DNA from: Bacillota bacterium
Lineage (GTDB): Bacteria; Bacillota; Bacilli; Desulfuribacillales; Desulfuribacillaceae
NCBI GenBank assembly: GCA_023388635.1
Contig: JAEWFW010000018.1
Coordinates: 1 to 64,000 of the forward strand
Reading direction: 5' to 3'
DNA length: 64,000 bases
Shown here piece by piece: positions 1 to 9,089 of this stretch. Both the position numbers and the translations under genes were made by a program. The notes below the pieces were generated by a model that had not been told where the DNA came from, ran no database searches, and saw only the letters and a program-made list of their open reading frames with translations. Position 1 is the first letter of the stretch. Every line of letters starts with the position of its first letter.

Positions 1-280
1 CATTTCAACAAAGATATTTTGGACAAAAGGCGGCTTAAAAAAGGCTAGAATTATGGGGTTTTAAGCAATACTGCGAATTAGGCAGAAAACCTAACTCTGG
101 ACTGTCTGTTTTATCGGGAAAACCTCAAGCGCTCCTAATTGGAGTGTTTTTTGCTGTTGGAGAAGAAATTGCTTGGCGTGCTATGGAATTATCTTTCATA
201 AAACAAACAATGCATGGATTAGTGCAATATTACATTCTATTGCCAATCGTTTTAGCATCATAGTGTTAGTATTTTTTTAG
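1..280 (+). pseudogene. Decayed CPBP-family intramembrane protease fragment
   Basis: No intact reading frame covers this stretch, but pieces in different frames add up to a CPBP (CAAX-protease-like) membrane protease. Frame 1 gives HFNKDILDKRRLKKG and then a stop in an A-rich run. Frame 3 continues with KRLELWGF and reaches GVFFAVGEEIAWR, matching the EExxxR motif of the family. A further frame shift after about base 185 gives AWISAILHSIANRF, matching the second conserved histidine segment, before a TAG at 278-280. At least two frameshifts are needed, so the gene is probably dead. It is open at the left edge, so its 5' part is not visible. The family assignment rests on the two motifs only. 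Confidence 0.55.
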
Positions 281-406
281 TATTCTAATAAACCTGTGGT
301 CAGGAATTTTTGAAATTCAATTAGTAAACTAACAAAATATTTGAGGAAGGTCTAAAAACAAAGAGGGTTTTTGTCGAAAGCTATCGAAATGTACATAGGG
401 TAGTCT

Positions 407-436
407 TTGACAATTAAAGAAAAATGTTCATAGTAA
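407..436 (+). promoter_or_regulatory. Possible promoter of the 7TMR-DISM diguanylate cyclase gene
   Basis: A TTGACA box at 407-412 is followed after 18 bases by TAGTAA (431-436). The -35 is perfect and the -10 is weak. It lies about 90 bases upstream of the start at 524. Apart from this, nothing else is visible between the protease remnant and the gene. Confidence 0.35.
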
Positions 437-523
437 GCTAGTAATTATCAATTTTAAAAGTATTTCTTAATAGTGATGATAAATATAGTTGGGTACTGGC
501 TAATTACAAATGAGGATACATAT

Positions 524-2419
524 ATGACACATGAAAAGCTAATATCAAAGCTAATGATGAATCTAATGATCATTGCCATTACAATGGTTTTTATATGCGT
601 TCCTACTATTGGTTATGCAACTGAATTGCAGACCAAACCAGTCGCCGAAGAAGGATTAATTGACCTAACTGCTTGGAACTTCGAGGAAAACGGAATGGTT
701 GCACTTAGTGGAGATTGGGAGCTATATTGGAAGGAACTGTTGCGACCTAGCGATTTTCACGATCAGAATATAAAAGCGACAAAAAGACTTATTAATATTC
801 CGAGCTACTTGACAGGTTCCCAACAAAAGGGTGATTTACTTACATATGATGGTTATGCCACTTTACGGTTAAGAATACTTGTTGGAGAACCAGGTAAAGT
901 CTATGGATTGAAAAATAAATATTTTGCATCGGCCTTTTCTGTATGGGTTAACGGTGTGCATATGTTCTCATCAGGTAATGTTAGTTCAGATCCAGCTGAG
1001 TATAAAGCACAATACCATCCAGTTGAGATTACTTTCATTCCTGACACACACGAGATAGATTTACTGGTGCAATTTGCAAATTACCATCACCGTAGAGTGA
1101 AACTCAATGATATCTACTTTGGCACAGCCGAACAGGTCCAAACAGATACCTATAAGGGATTAGTTAAAGATAGCGTAATGATAGGTAGTCTACTTCTGAT
1201 AGCACTTTATTATCTGATCATCTATTTCATCCAACGAAGGGATAAGGCATCATTATATTTTGCCATCTTTGCATTTGTCGTCGCACTTCGAACTGGGGTT
1301 ATCAATGAACGAATATTTATTAGGATTTGGCCAGATATACCAGCAGAAATATTGACGAAAATAGGATATCTAGTAGTGTTCATATTAGTTCCTTTATTGG
1401 TTCTGTACGTCAGGGAGTTATTCCAGTCACCGTCACTTAACAAAGCGGCAAAGGTATCGAAAATTGCTATAGTATCAATGGTAACAATGGTGCTAGTTAC
1501 CAATGTAAAGTTTTATGATTGGTTGTTTCAGTATGCGCTGATAGTCATTTTCATATGTGCAATCTTTATAATATGCATAATAATTCGGGATGGTTTTTTT
1601 CGAGAGGTTCGTGGCTCTTCGATTATGGCGATTGGTGGATCTGTCATATTCGTTACTGCTCTTAGTGACTATATTAGAGATATAACAACTGTGACTTTTC
1701 CTGAAATGTTATCAATTGGAGTATTGATATTTATCTTGTTACAGGCAATATTCTTAGCTTGGCGATTTAATGACGATTTTCTTCGTGCATCAAGGCTAGC
1801 CGGGGAGAATGAGGCAATGTTTGAAGAACTACAAGAGCTGAACGAATTATTAGAGAAAAAGGTTCAGGAAAGGACAAAGCAAATAGAGTTAGCCAACAAA
1901 AAACTAGAACAGCTGTCGAAACTCGATTCCCTTACAGGCATAGCAAACCGAAGACATTTCGACGAACGACTGGCCGAGGAATGGAAGCTATCGTTATCAA
2001 TGCAAACGCCAATATCAATTATAATGATAGACATCGATTGCTTTAAAGAGTATAACGATTATTATGGGCATGTTCAAGGTGATACTTGCTTGTGCCAGTT
2101 AGCCAAAGAATTATCGTTAAACATTGATCAACAAAAGCATTTTCTTGCTCGTTATGGTGGTGAAGAGTTTGTCGTTCTGTTATCTAATACAAATTATGAA
2201 GAGGCGATTGATGCTGCCAAGCTACTACGGAAAAAAGTCGAGCAAAAATCAATTTTACATGAATATTCTAAGGTAGGATATACAATTACTATCAGTCTTG
2301 GGGTGAATACAATTGTTGTTACACCAGAAGATAATATCGAAGATTTCATTGATAAAGCGGACAAAGCTCTATATTTAGCTAAAGAAAATGGACGTAATCA
2401 AGTAGGTAGAAGCGTGTAG
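524..2419 (+). CDS. 7TMR-DISM sensor diguanylate cyclase (GGDEF)
   Basis: Membrane-bound enzyme predicted to make cyclic di-GMP from two GTP in response to an extracytoplasmic signal. After a signal-like N-terminus comes a periplasmic/extracellular beta domain with the SGDWELYW motif (about residues 62-69) typical of 7TMR-DISM proteins. Next come about seven hydrophobic helices (about 200-400), a coiled coil (about 430-465) and a GGDEF domain with the active-site variant GGEEF (about 545-549). The downstream metal-binding part MIDIDCFKEYND is intact, so activity is expected. An ATG at 473 is in frame, but the ATG at 524 has a GAGG site 8 bases upstream and is preferred (631 aa). It appears monocistronic, with a terminator just downstream. 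The ligand is unknown. Confidence 0.88.
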   Translation: MTHEKLISKLMMNLMIIAITMVFICVPTIGYATELQTKPVAEEGLIDLTAWNFEENGMVALSGDWELYWKELLRPSDFHDQNIKATKRLINIPSYLTGSQQKGDLLTYDGYATLRLRILVGEPGKVYGLKNKYFASAFSVWVNGVHMFSSGNVSSDPAEYKAQYHPVEITFIPDTHEIDLLVQFANYHHRRVKLNDIYFGTAEQVQTDTYKGLVKDSVMIGSLLLIALYYLIIYFIQRRDKASLYFAIFAFVVALRTGVINERIFIRIWPDIPAEILTKIGYLVVFILVPLLVLYVRELFQSPSLNKAAKVSKIAIVSMVTMVLVTNVKFYDWLFQYALIVIFICAIFIICIIIRDGFFREVRGSSIMAIGGSVIFVTALSDYIRDITTVTFPEMLSIGVLIFILLQAIFLAWRFNDDFLRASRLAGENEAMFEELQELNELLEKKVQERTKQIELANKKLEQLSKLDSLTGIANRRHFDERLAEEWKLSLSMQTPISIIMIDIDCFKEYNDYYGHVQGDTCLCQLAKELSLNIDQQKHFLARYGGEEFVVLLSNTNYEEAIDAAKLLRKKVEQKSILHEYSKVGYTITISLGVNTIVVTPEDNIEDFIDKADKALYLAKENGRNQVGRSV

Positions 2420-2462
2420 GTATGGAGCTAAAATAGAAAAGAATACATCTAAAATTTATCTC

Positions 2463-2493
2463 AAAACCTTGCAAAAATTGCAGGGTTTTTTAT
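2463..2493 (+). terminator. Rho-independent terminator after the GGDEF gene
   Basis: An AAAACCTTGCAA / TTGCAGGGTTTT stem with one G-U pair and a very short A loop is followed by a run of T. Confidence 0.8.
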
Positions 2494-2526
2494 TTGCGCA
2501 ATAAAGAGCTAGGCATCTCTCTATAT

Positions 2527-2602
2527 TTTCATAATATGAAATGAATTTTCATTGACTGAAAAATACGTACGTTGTAAAATTTGATTATTGAAAATAGTTT
2601 TC
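2527..2602 (+). promoter_or_regulatory. Promoter with flanking palindromes ahead of the glutamate-synthase-like gene
   Basis: TTGACT (2552-2557), 17 bases, then TAAAAT (2575-2580) preceded by TTG makes a good sigma-A-type promoter. A palindrome TTTCAT-AAT-ATGAAA (2527-2541) lies just upstream and a second one, GAAAA-TAG-TTTTC (2590-2602), just downstream. IclR-family regulators often bind such A/T-rich palindromes, and an IclR gene is the next gene but one, so these are candidate operators. That link is inference. Confidence 0.45.
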
Positions 2603-2667
2603 GTAATGTGAAAATGATCCAAACCCCATTACATGAACAAACTCAAAATGAGAGAGGATGGTAACAA

Positions 2668-4251
2668 ATGAGTTTTAGTAAAGGAATCAATGCAAGTGGA
2701 GCGACAGGAACTAGAAATAGAACACCTAATAGTGTAAGCCCATTTAGTGGTTTATGTACGGTGTGCATCGAGGGATGCCCGGGGATGTGTGAAGTAGGTA
2801 AATCTGCTTATAGAGGTAAGGAGACTATTTATCCACAGCCATATGGCAGTACTTCGTCCGCATCAGAAAAAGATTATCCCGTAGATTATTCACATTTCAA
2901 TATTATGGGTACAGCAGTGGGGGCATATGGGATTGAAGCAGATAGCGATCAAGCTACGTTTCCTGCCGTTAATATTTCCAGTCAAATTGGTGCTAGTAAT
3001 AAAATTAATCTTAAAAGTCCAATCGTAATTGCTGGTATGGGCTCTACAGATGTTGCAGCTAACAATTGGGAGGGTCTATCGATTGGTGCAGCAATTACCG
3101 GCTCAATCATAGTAGTGGGTGAGAATGTATGTGGTATGGACCCTAACGTAGAGCTGAAAAACAATAGAGTAGTTCATTCTCCGAGTATGGTGAGCAGAGT
3201 GAAACATTTTCAAAAGTATCATAACGGTTATGGAGCAATAGTAATACAAGCGAATGTCGAAGATACTCGCCTAGGTGTTCAAGAGTACGCAATAGATAAG
3301 CTTGGAATTGAAGCTGTGGAAATTAAATGGGGGCAAGGTGCTAAAGATATAGGTGGAGAAGTAAAATTAAAGTCACTTGAAAGGGCTGAACAACTGAAAG
3401 ATCGCGGGTATATTGTTCTGCCGGACCCTCAAAACAAGACCATACAGGAAGCCTATAGGGATGGACAATTCAAAGAGTTTGAAAGACATTCTAGAATTGG
3501 CATGGTCAATGAGGAAGACTTTCATAAACGAGTGGAACAATTGCGGTCAGTCGGAGCAAAATATGTATTTCTCAAAACGGGGGCATATAGACCAGCGGAT
3601 TTGGCTAGAGCTGTCAAATATGCCTCAGATGCAAAAATTGATCTGCTAACTGTTGACGGAGCTGGCGGCGGTACCGGCATGAGTCCTTGGAGAATGATGA
3701 ATGAATGGGGAATGCCAACGGTGTATTTACAATCGCTTTTATACAAATACTTGAAGCGGTTAGAACAACAAGGTCGCTATGTTCCAGACGTTGCAATTGC
3801 TGGTGGCATTGCTTTGGAGGATCACATGTTTAAGGGATTTGCCCTTGGAGCACCATATATTAAAGCAATCGGTATGGCGAGAGGACCTTTGACTGCTGCA
3901 ATGGTAGGGAAAACGATCGGCGATGCAATCAAAGAAGGCAAAGTAACAAAAGACATGGCTAGCAAATATGGCACTACATTGGAACAAATATTTACTGAAA
4001 CGAGTGTACTGAAACAGGAATATGGTGATCAATTCAAAGATATTCCAGCGGGAGCTATTGGTGTATACAATTATTTTAATAGATTGAAGCAAGGGCTACA
4101 GCAATTTATGTGTGGGGCTAGGAAGTTTTCGTTGGAGCATATTACCAGAGAAGACCTAGTTTCATTAACACCTGAGGCGGCAAATGTATCGGGCATTGCT
4201 TATATTATGGAAGCCGATGAAAGGGAAGTAGATGAGATATTAGGTTTTTAA
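2668..4251 (+). CDS. FMN-binding glutamate-synthase-like protein with N-terminal Cys cluster
   Basis: The 527-aa protein resembles the central and FMN-binding domains of the glutamate synthase large subunit (GltB), found in many anaerobes and archaea without the glutamine amidotransferase domain. The TIM-barrel part carries the glycine-rich DGAGGGTGMSPW segment (about 330-341) and the C-terminal phosphate-binding stretch AIAGGIALEDH. Four cysteines at the N-terminus, C30-X2-C33-X3-C37-X3-C41, look able to bind an iron-sulphur cluster. The usual GltB 3Fe-4S cysteine motif at the end of the FMN domain is not seen. The substrate is unknown and glutamate synthesis should not be assumed. The ATG at 2668 has an AGAGAGG-type site upstream. 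It is followed by an IclR regulator, which may control it. Confidence 0.8.
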   Translation: MSFSKGINASGATGTRNRTPNSVSPFSGLCTVCIEGCPGMCEVGKSAYRGKETIYPQPYGSTSSASEKDYPVDYSHFNIMGTAVGAYGIEADSDQATFPAVNISSQIGASNKINLKSPIVIAGMGSTDVAANNWEGLSIGAAITGSIIVVGENVCGMDPNVELKNNRVVHSPSMVSRVKHFQKYHNGYGAIVIQANVEDTRLGVQEYAIDKLGIEAVEIKWGQGAKDIGGEVKLKSLERAEQLKDRGYIVLPDPQNKTIQEAYRDGQFKEFERHSRIGMVNEEDFHKRVEQLRSVGAKYVFLKTGAYRPADLARAVKYASDAKIDLLTVDGAGGGTGMSPWRMMNEWGMPTVYLQSLLYKYLKRLEQQGRYVPDVAIAGGIALEDHMFKGFALGAPYIKAIGMARGPLTAAMVGKTIGDAIKEGKVTKDMASKYGTTLEQIFTETSVLKQEYGDQFKDIPAGAIGVYNYFNRLKQGLQQFMCGARKFSLEHITREDLVSLTPEAANVSGIAYIMEADEREVDEILGF

Positions 4252-4330
4252 TCACCAACGGCAAATACGCGATTTATGGTTGCTGATGTTGCAATTCAAA
4301 AGGCTTTGCGCTACCTTGATATTTGTAGTA

Positions 4331-4365
4331 TTGTTAAAATAAATGTTCAGTAGCTGTTTTAACAA
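4331..4365 (+). promoter_or_regulatory. Inverted repeat next to the IclR ribosome-binding site
   Basis: TTGTTAAAA (4331-4339) and its exact complement TTTTAACAA (4357-4365) are 17 bases apart and end just before the TTGGAGG ribosome-binding site of the IclR gene. It could be an autoregulatory operator or an mRNA hairpin affecting translation. There is no T run directly after it, so it is not a standard terminator. Confidence 0.4.
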
Positions 4366-4385
4366 ATGTTGGAGGTAGAATTAGC

Positions 4386-5171
4386 ATGAGCGATGCAAAA
4401 GCTAAAAATAGCAATAAAACAGTGCAATCTGTCGATAGAGCAATAGCGATCTTAAATACGTTAGCTGAAGAAGGTACACCAATGGCATTAACGTCATTAA
4501 GCGCACATTTGAGACTTAATATTAGTACAGTGCATCGGTTATTAGCAACACTAATTGTAGCGGGGTACGTACAACAGGATCTTGATACTGGCAAGTACAA
4601 ACTGGGCATAAAGGTTTTTGAAGTTGGCAATGCTGCCCTAAAATACCTCAATATACCCAAAATTGCCAAACCGTTTTTGAAGGAATTGGTAGAAAAATAC
4701 AATGAGACAGTGAATCTGGCAGTACTTGACGGTCAAGAAGTCGTATACATTGATCAAGTCGAATCAAAAAATGTCGTGAAAATGATGGCTAAACCAGGAA
4801 CGAGAGGACCAGCGTACTGTACAGGATCTGGTAAGATGTTATTGACAAGATTTAGCGATGATGAATTAAAAAGATTGTTTAGTAAGTACAAATTTATTAA
4901 ACACACCAAGAATAGTGCGGGAAATATAGGCGAACTATTAGAAAAAATTGCTGAAGTCAAAAAAACTAATTACGCTATTGACAGAGAAGAAATGGAGGAA
5001 GGAGTTCGTTGTGCAGCTGTTGGCATATTAGACTATGAAGGAAGGCTTGTTGCAGCATTAAGCTTGTCAGGGCCAGCTAATCGTTTGGAATATGATTATT
5101 TAGAGGAAACAATTGTACCTGACTTACTATCTGCAACTCGTGAGATCACCAAGATGATAGGTTACCTATAA
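4386..5171 (+). CDS. IclR-family transcriptional regulator
   Basis: A 261-aa DNA-binding protein with the two IclR domains. An N-terminal winged helix-turn-helix (about residues 12-75, with SLSAHLRLNISTVHRLLATL as recognition region) is followed by the GAF-like effector-binding domain (about 85-255, with the typical GTRGPAYCTGSGK and AIDREEMEEGVRC segments). Members usually repress a nearby catabolic gene until a small organic acid binds. The obvious candidate target is the FMN-binding protein just upstream on the same strand, 134 bases away. The effector is unknown. The start at 4386 follows a GGAGG site. Confidence 0.9.
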   Translation: MSDAKAKNSNKTVQSVDRAIAILNTLAEEGTPMALTSLSAHLRLNISTVHRLLATLIVAGYVQQDLDTGKYKLGIKVFEVGNAALKYLNIPKIAKPFLKELVEKYNETVNLAVLDGQEVVYIDQVESKNVVKMMAKPGTRGPAYCTGSGKMLLTRFSDDELKRLFSKYKFIKHTKNSAGNIGELLEKIAEVKKTNYAIDREEMEEGVRCAAVGILDYEGRLVAALSLSGPANRLEYDYLEETIVPDLLSATREITKMIGYL

Positions 5172-5598
5172 CACCATAACGGATTTAGGGTGTTCACCTG
5201 GTAGATAATTTGACAATGATGAGATGAAGGGGCTTTATTACAGGGGCGCCTTAAAGTCGAAATGATCCGATCCCCGTCAAGTAGACAATGGAAAAAATAA
5301 GAGTTATTGCCAGTCATAATATGTGACTGGCAATATTTTATGCTGCTGATAATTTTCTCAGGACAGCTTCCTTGCCTGCGATTGCCAATGCTATTTGCTT
5401 TCTGCAGGCAAGACTTTTATAGTATAGGAAAAGGGAACTGTCTATTATTTGGGTGTTGACTATATGGACGATAGATGGCTTATCATATCTTTAGATAACG
5501 GCATTGTAAGTAGTTATTGAATTGATGTAACATAATATGGACTGCAAAATATCTCATAATAGTAGAGCATTCTCAATTTCTCAATAAGGAGACCGAAT
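5172..5598. other. Gene-free region with hairpins and a possible IS3-type end
   Basis: No gene is seen here. A perfect 11-bp hairpin, ATTGCCAGTCA / TGACTGGCAAT (5306-5334), followed by a T-rich tract probably terminates the IclR transcript. A second inverted repeat, CTTGCCTGC / GCAGGCAAG (5371-5379 and 5404-5412), encloses a 24-base loop. The segment around 5260-5285 (AAATGATCCGATCCCCG, then TCAAGTAGACAA) resembles the terminal repeats of IS3-family elements, but no transposase or partner end is present. A TTGACT box at 5456-5461 could be the -35 of the next gene, with TATCAT at 5481 at long spacing. Confidence 0.4.
5306..5340 (+). terminator. Terminator downstream of the IclR gene
   Basis: Perfect 11-bp stem with a 7-base loop, followed by ATTTTATG. 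It lies 135 bases after the IclR stop, so it may also be a relic boundary. Confidence 0.6.
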
Positions 5599-7836
5599 AT
5601 GGAGCATGAGTATATTGAAATAGTAGGTGCACGTGCCAATAATTTAAAGAATATCAGTTTGAAAGTTCCGAAAAAGCAGATAACAATTTTTACAGGCGTG
5701 TCTGGGTCAGGTAAGTCATCGATTGTTTTTGAAACGATTGCTCAGGAAGCTGGTCGGCAGTTGAATGAGACTTTTAGCAAATTTATTCAAGGATTTTTGC
5801 CTAAGTATGGTCATCCGGATGTCGATGCGATTGAAAACCTATCACTGGCGATTATTGTCGATCAAAAAAGGATAGGCGGTAACTCGCGCTCCACCCTCGG
5901 TACAATAACGGATATCAATCCATTACTTAGATTGTTGTTTTCACGAATCGGACAGCCTTATATAGGTCCTTCAAATTATTTTTCGTTTAATGATCCCAAT
6001 GGAATGTGCAAGACGTGTGAGGGCATTGGCAGGATTGTCACGCTGGATCTCAATAAAGCATTGGATCACGACAAGTCATTAAATGAGGGAGCGATTTTGC
6101 TGCCGGGCTTTACAGTCGGCACATGGCAGTGGAAAATGTATGCCGAAACAGGCTTTTTTGATTGTGATAAAAAAATTAAGGATTATTCGAAAGAGGAATA
6201 TGACAAACTTGTCTATCATAAGCCAGAAAAAATCAAATCGGCGATCGTCGAAGGAATGAACACCACTTATCAAGGTCTAGTCGAGCGGTTTATCAGGCAG
6301 AATATCAAAACCCAGTATGAAAAATCGGAGGCATCACAGAAGAAAGTCGCTCGATTTATGACCGAGGAGCGGTGTCATGATTGTGGAGGCAAACGATATA
6401 ACGAAAGTACGCTATCGTCAAAAATCATCGGGAATTCGATTGCAGATTTGACGGCATTGCAAGTAGATGAGCTTCTGGAAGTGATTCGAAGTATTAATGA
6501 TCAAAACGTCAAACCAATTATCAAAAATTTGACGGAGAGATTGAACGATTTAATTCAAATCGGGCTTGATTATGTCAGTTTGGATAGAGAAACATCTACA
6601 TTATCAGGCGGGGAATCGCAACGTGTTAAGATGGTCAAGCACCTTACGAGTAGTTTGACAGATGTTATGTATATTTTTGATGAACCGAGCATCGGATTAC
6701 ATCCGAGAGATGTTCACAGATTGAATGAGTTGCTAATCAAATTGCGGGATAAAGGCAATACGGTGATTGTAGTTGAGCATGACCCCGATGTGATAAAAGT
6801 CGCCGATTATATTATTGATGTCGGACCAAAAGCCGGTGTGAACGGCGGAGAAATTACATTTGAAGGCAGTTATAACGACTTGCTGAAATCCAAAACACTT
6901 ACAGGCGAATATATCGGCAGAACCTTGCCGATCAAGAGCAAGCCAAGGACAAGCGAAGATTTCTTTGAAACGAAAAAGAGTTGTTTACATAATTTGAAAA
7001 ATGTCAGTCTAAGAATACCGAAGGGGATTTTTACAGTTGTGACAGGCGTTGCCGGCTCCGGTAAATCGACCCTCGTCAATGGTGTCTTTGCCAAGGAATA
7101 TCAAGATGCGATTATCATTGACCAGTCCGCAGTCAGTGCCAATTTGCGTTCCAATCCGGCGACTTATACGGGAATTATGGATCAAATCCGCAAATTGTTT
7201 GCAGATGCAAATAAGGTCAGCGCCGGACTGTTCAGTTATAATTCAGAAGGTGCATGTGGGGCTTGCAAAGGAAGAGGCTACATAGAAACCGATCTTTCCT
7301 TTATGGATTCAGTGGAAACTGTCTGCGAAGAATGCGGCGGCAAACGTTTTAAGCAAGAGGTTTTGGCGTATACGTATAATGGCAGATCGATTGTCGAAGT
7401 GCTGGAAATGACGATTGCCGAAGCTGTCGAGTTTTTTAGCCAAAAAGAAATCAAAAACAAGTTGAAATATATTTTCGAAGTCGGTCTGCATTATATGACG
7501 CTGGGACAGCCATTGGACACCCTTTCCGGCGGAGAGTGCCAGCGCTTGAAACTTGCCAAGGAATTAAGCAAAAAGGGTAATATCTATATCATGGATGAGC
7601 CGACAACCGGTCTGCACATGTCCGATATTACCGGTATTTTGGCGATTATTGACCGTCTTGTAGACAAGGGAAACACCGTGATTGTCATAGAACATAACAT
7701 TGATGTCATTCGCAATGCCGACTGGATTATCGACATAGGTATTGAGGGCGGCAGCAGAGGAGGACAGATTCTTTTCGAAGGACCACCAGGTGAATTGAAA
7801 AACTGCCAAGAGTCTATTACTGCAAAATATTTGTAG
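5599..7836 (+). CDS. Short UvrA-like ABC-type ATPase
   Basis: A 745-aa protein with two UvrA-type ABC modules. Module 1 has Walker A GVSGSGKSS (about 33-41), zinc-finger CxxC pairs (CKTCEG, CHDCGG), signature LSGGESQR and Walker B IFDEPSIGLHP. Module 2 repeats all of these (GVAGSGKST, CGACKG, CEECGG, LSGGECQR, IMDEPTTGLH). Genuine UvrA is about 940-950 aa, and the difference reflects loss of inserted UvrB-interaction and DNA-binding regions. This short class includes DrrC-like proteins linked to resistance against DNA-binding drugs, as well as proteins of unknown role. The start follows TAAGGAG. A glycosyltransferase gene follows after 65 bases on the same strand, which points to drug protection rather than housekeeping excision repair, but that is inference. 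Confidence 0.85.
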   Translation: MEHEYIEIVGARANNLKNISLKVPKKQITIFTGVSGSGKSSIVFETIAQEAGRQLNETFSKFIQGFLPKYGHPDVDAIENLSLAIIVDQKRIGGNSRSTLGTITDINPLLRLLFSRIGQPYIGPSNYFSFNDPNGMCKTCEGIGRIVTLDLNKALDHDKSLNEGAILLPGFTVGTWQWKMYAETGFFDCDKKIKDYSKEEYDKLVYHKPEKIKSAIVEGMNTTYQGLVERFIRQNIKTQYEKSEASQKKVARFMTEERCHDCGGKRYNESTLSSKIIGNSIADLTALQVDELLEVIRSINDQNVKPIIKNLTERLNDLIQIGLDYVSLDRETSTLSGGESQRVKMVKHLTSSLTDVMYIFDEPSIGLHPRDVHRLNELLIKLRDKGNTVIVVEHDPDVIKVADYIIDVGPKAGVNGGEITFEGSYNDLLKSKTLTGEYIGRTLPIKSKPRTSEDFFETKKSCLHNLKNVSLRIPKGIFTVVTGVAGSGKSTLVNGVFAKEYQDAIIIDQSAVSANLRSNPATYTGIMDQIRKLFADANKVSAGLFSYNSEGACGACKGRGYIETDLSFMDSVETVCEECGGKRFKQEVLAYTYNGRSIVEVLEMTIAEAVEFFSQKEIKNKLKYIFEVGLHYMTLGQPLDTLSGGECQRLKLAKELSKKGNIYIMDEPTTGLHMSDITGILAIIDRLVDKGNTVIVIEHNIDVIRNADWIIDIGIEGGSRGGQILFEGPPGELKNCQESITAKYL

Positions 7837-7901
7837 GTTAATCTGAGTCATTAATTTTGCCAAAGAAATCAGAAAAATAAGCAAATCTGGAGGAAGAAAT
7901 G

Positions 7902-9089
7902 ATGAGTAAAATCGTATTTTTCAGTATTCCGGCTTATGGACATACCAATCCGACGATTGCTGTAGTTGATGAATTGGTAAAACGAGGTCACGAAGTTTGG
8001 TACTATTCTTTTTCGATTTTTCAAGAAAGTATTGAGCAGACAGGGGCAAAATTTATCTCCTGTGATGAGTATTTACCGGAGTTTACGCCGGAGATTGAAA
8101 AGAAAGTTGGAAAGGATTTTGCAGCTCTGATTGAGATGGGAGCAGATACGACGATAAATTTGGAACAAAAGGTATGTGCTGAACTGCAAGAGTTTCACCC
8201 AGACTGCATTGTATCGGATTCAGTATGTATTTGGGGGAAGTTATTCGCAATGAAATTAGCAATACCGTATATTTGCTCTACGACTACCTTTGCGATGAAT
8301 CAACATACAGCAAAATTAATGAAGCAAAGTCTAAAAGAGATGTTTCGTATGATCGTCGGTCTGCCAAGAATTAATCGAAAGATCAAACTGCTTCGGGAAA
8401 AAGGCTTTAAAATAAAGAACTTTATAAGTATGATTCAAAATGACAATCAGACGGATACGATTGTTTATACATCGAAAGAATTTCAGCCGATGGCTGAAAC
8501 ATTTTCAAATAAGTATGCTTTTGTAGGACCTTCTTTTCGAGTTCCGCAAGTTGAGCCAAATGAGCCAAATAAGAAGAAACAACCGTTGATTTACATTTCA
8601 TTGGGAACCGTTTTGAATCAGAATCGATATTTTTACCAAAATTGTATCAAAGCACTGGAAGATGTGGATTGCCGAGTGATTATGTCTGTTGGAGAGAAAA
8701 CAGATATTTCAGGTTTGGGCAAGTTACCGGATCATATCAGCGTCTATCCAAAGGTAGAGCAATTAAAAGTCTTACAGCAGACAGATGTATTTATTACCCA
8801 CTGTGGGATGAATAGCATTAGTGAAAGTTTATATTTTGGTGTACCTTCGGTTTTATTTCCATTGCACAGTGAGCAAACGATGGTAGCAAACCGTGTGGCA
8901 GAGCTGAATGCAGGGAAACGATTAGAGTCAGACGCAGTCGATCATATTCGAGAAACGGTTTTACAAGTATTGAATGAACCATCTTATAAGAGGCAAGCAG
9001 TTACGATTTCACAAGGGCTGCAAAAAGCAGCGGGCGCCAGTGCGGCTGCGGACAAAATAGAGGCAGTGTGTGAGGATGAAAATATATAG
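7902..9089 (+). CDS. Macrolide-family (MGT/YjiC-like) UDP-glycosyltransferase
   Basis: A 395-aa GT1-family enzyme of the GT-B fold, predicted to transfer a sugar from a UDP-sugar to a small lipophilic acceptor such as a macrolide or flavonoid. The N-terminus SIPAYGHTNPTIAVV carries the conserved acceptor-side histidine of the MGT group. The C-terminal donor-binding motif is clear: SLGTVLNQ, then ITHCGMNSISESLYFGVPSVLFPLHSEQ (read as the HCGxNS...P..xEQ signature). Two in-frame ATGs lie at 7899 and 7902, and GGAGG (7889-7893) is better spaced for 7902. It is probably co-transcribed with the UvrA-like gene. The substrate cannot be read from the sequence, and antibiotic inactivation is a plausible but unproven role. 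Confidence 0.85.
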   Translation: MSKIVFFSIPAYGHTNPTIAVVDELVKRGHEVWYYSFSIFQESIEQTGAKFISCDEYLPEFTPEIEKKVGKDFAALIEMGADTTINLEQKVCAELQEFHPDCIVSDSVCIWGKLFAMKLAIPYICSTTTFAMNQHTAKLMKQSLKEMFRMIVGLPRINRKIKLLREKGFKIKNFISMIQNDNQTDTIVYTSKEFQPMAETFSNKYAFVGPSFRVPQVEPNEPNKKKQPLIYISLGTVLNQNRYFYQNCIKALEDVDCRVIMSVGEKTDISGLGKLPDHISVYPKVEQLKVLQQTDVFITHCGMNSISESLYFGVPSVLFPLHSEQTMVANRVAELNAGKRLESDAVDHIRETVLQVLNEPSYKRQAVTISQGLQKAAGASAAADKIEAVCEDENI

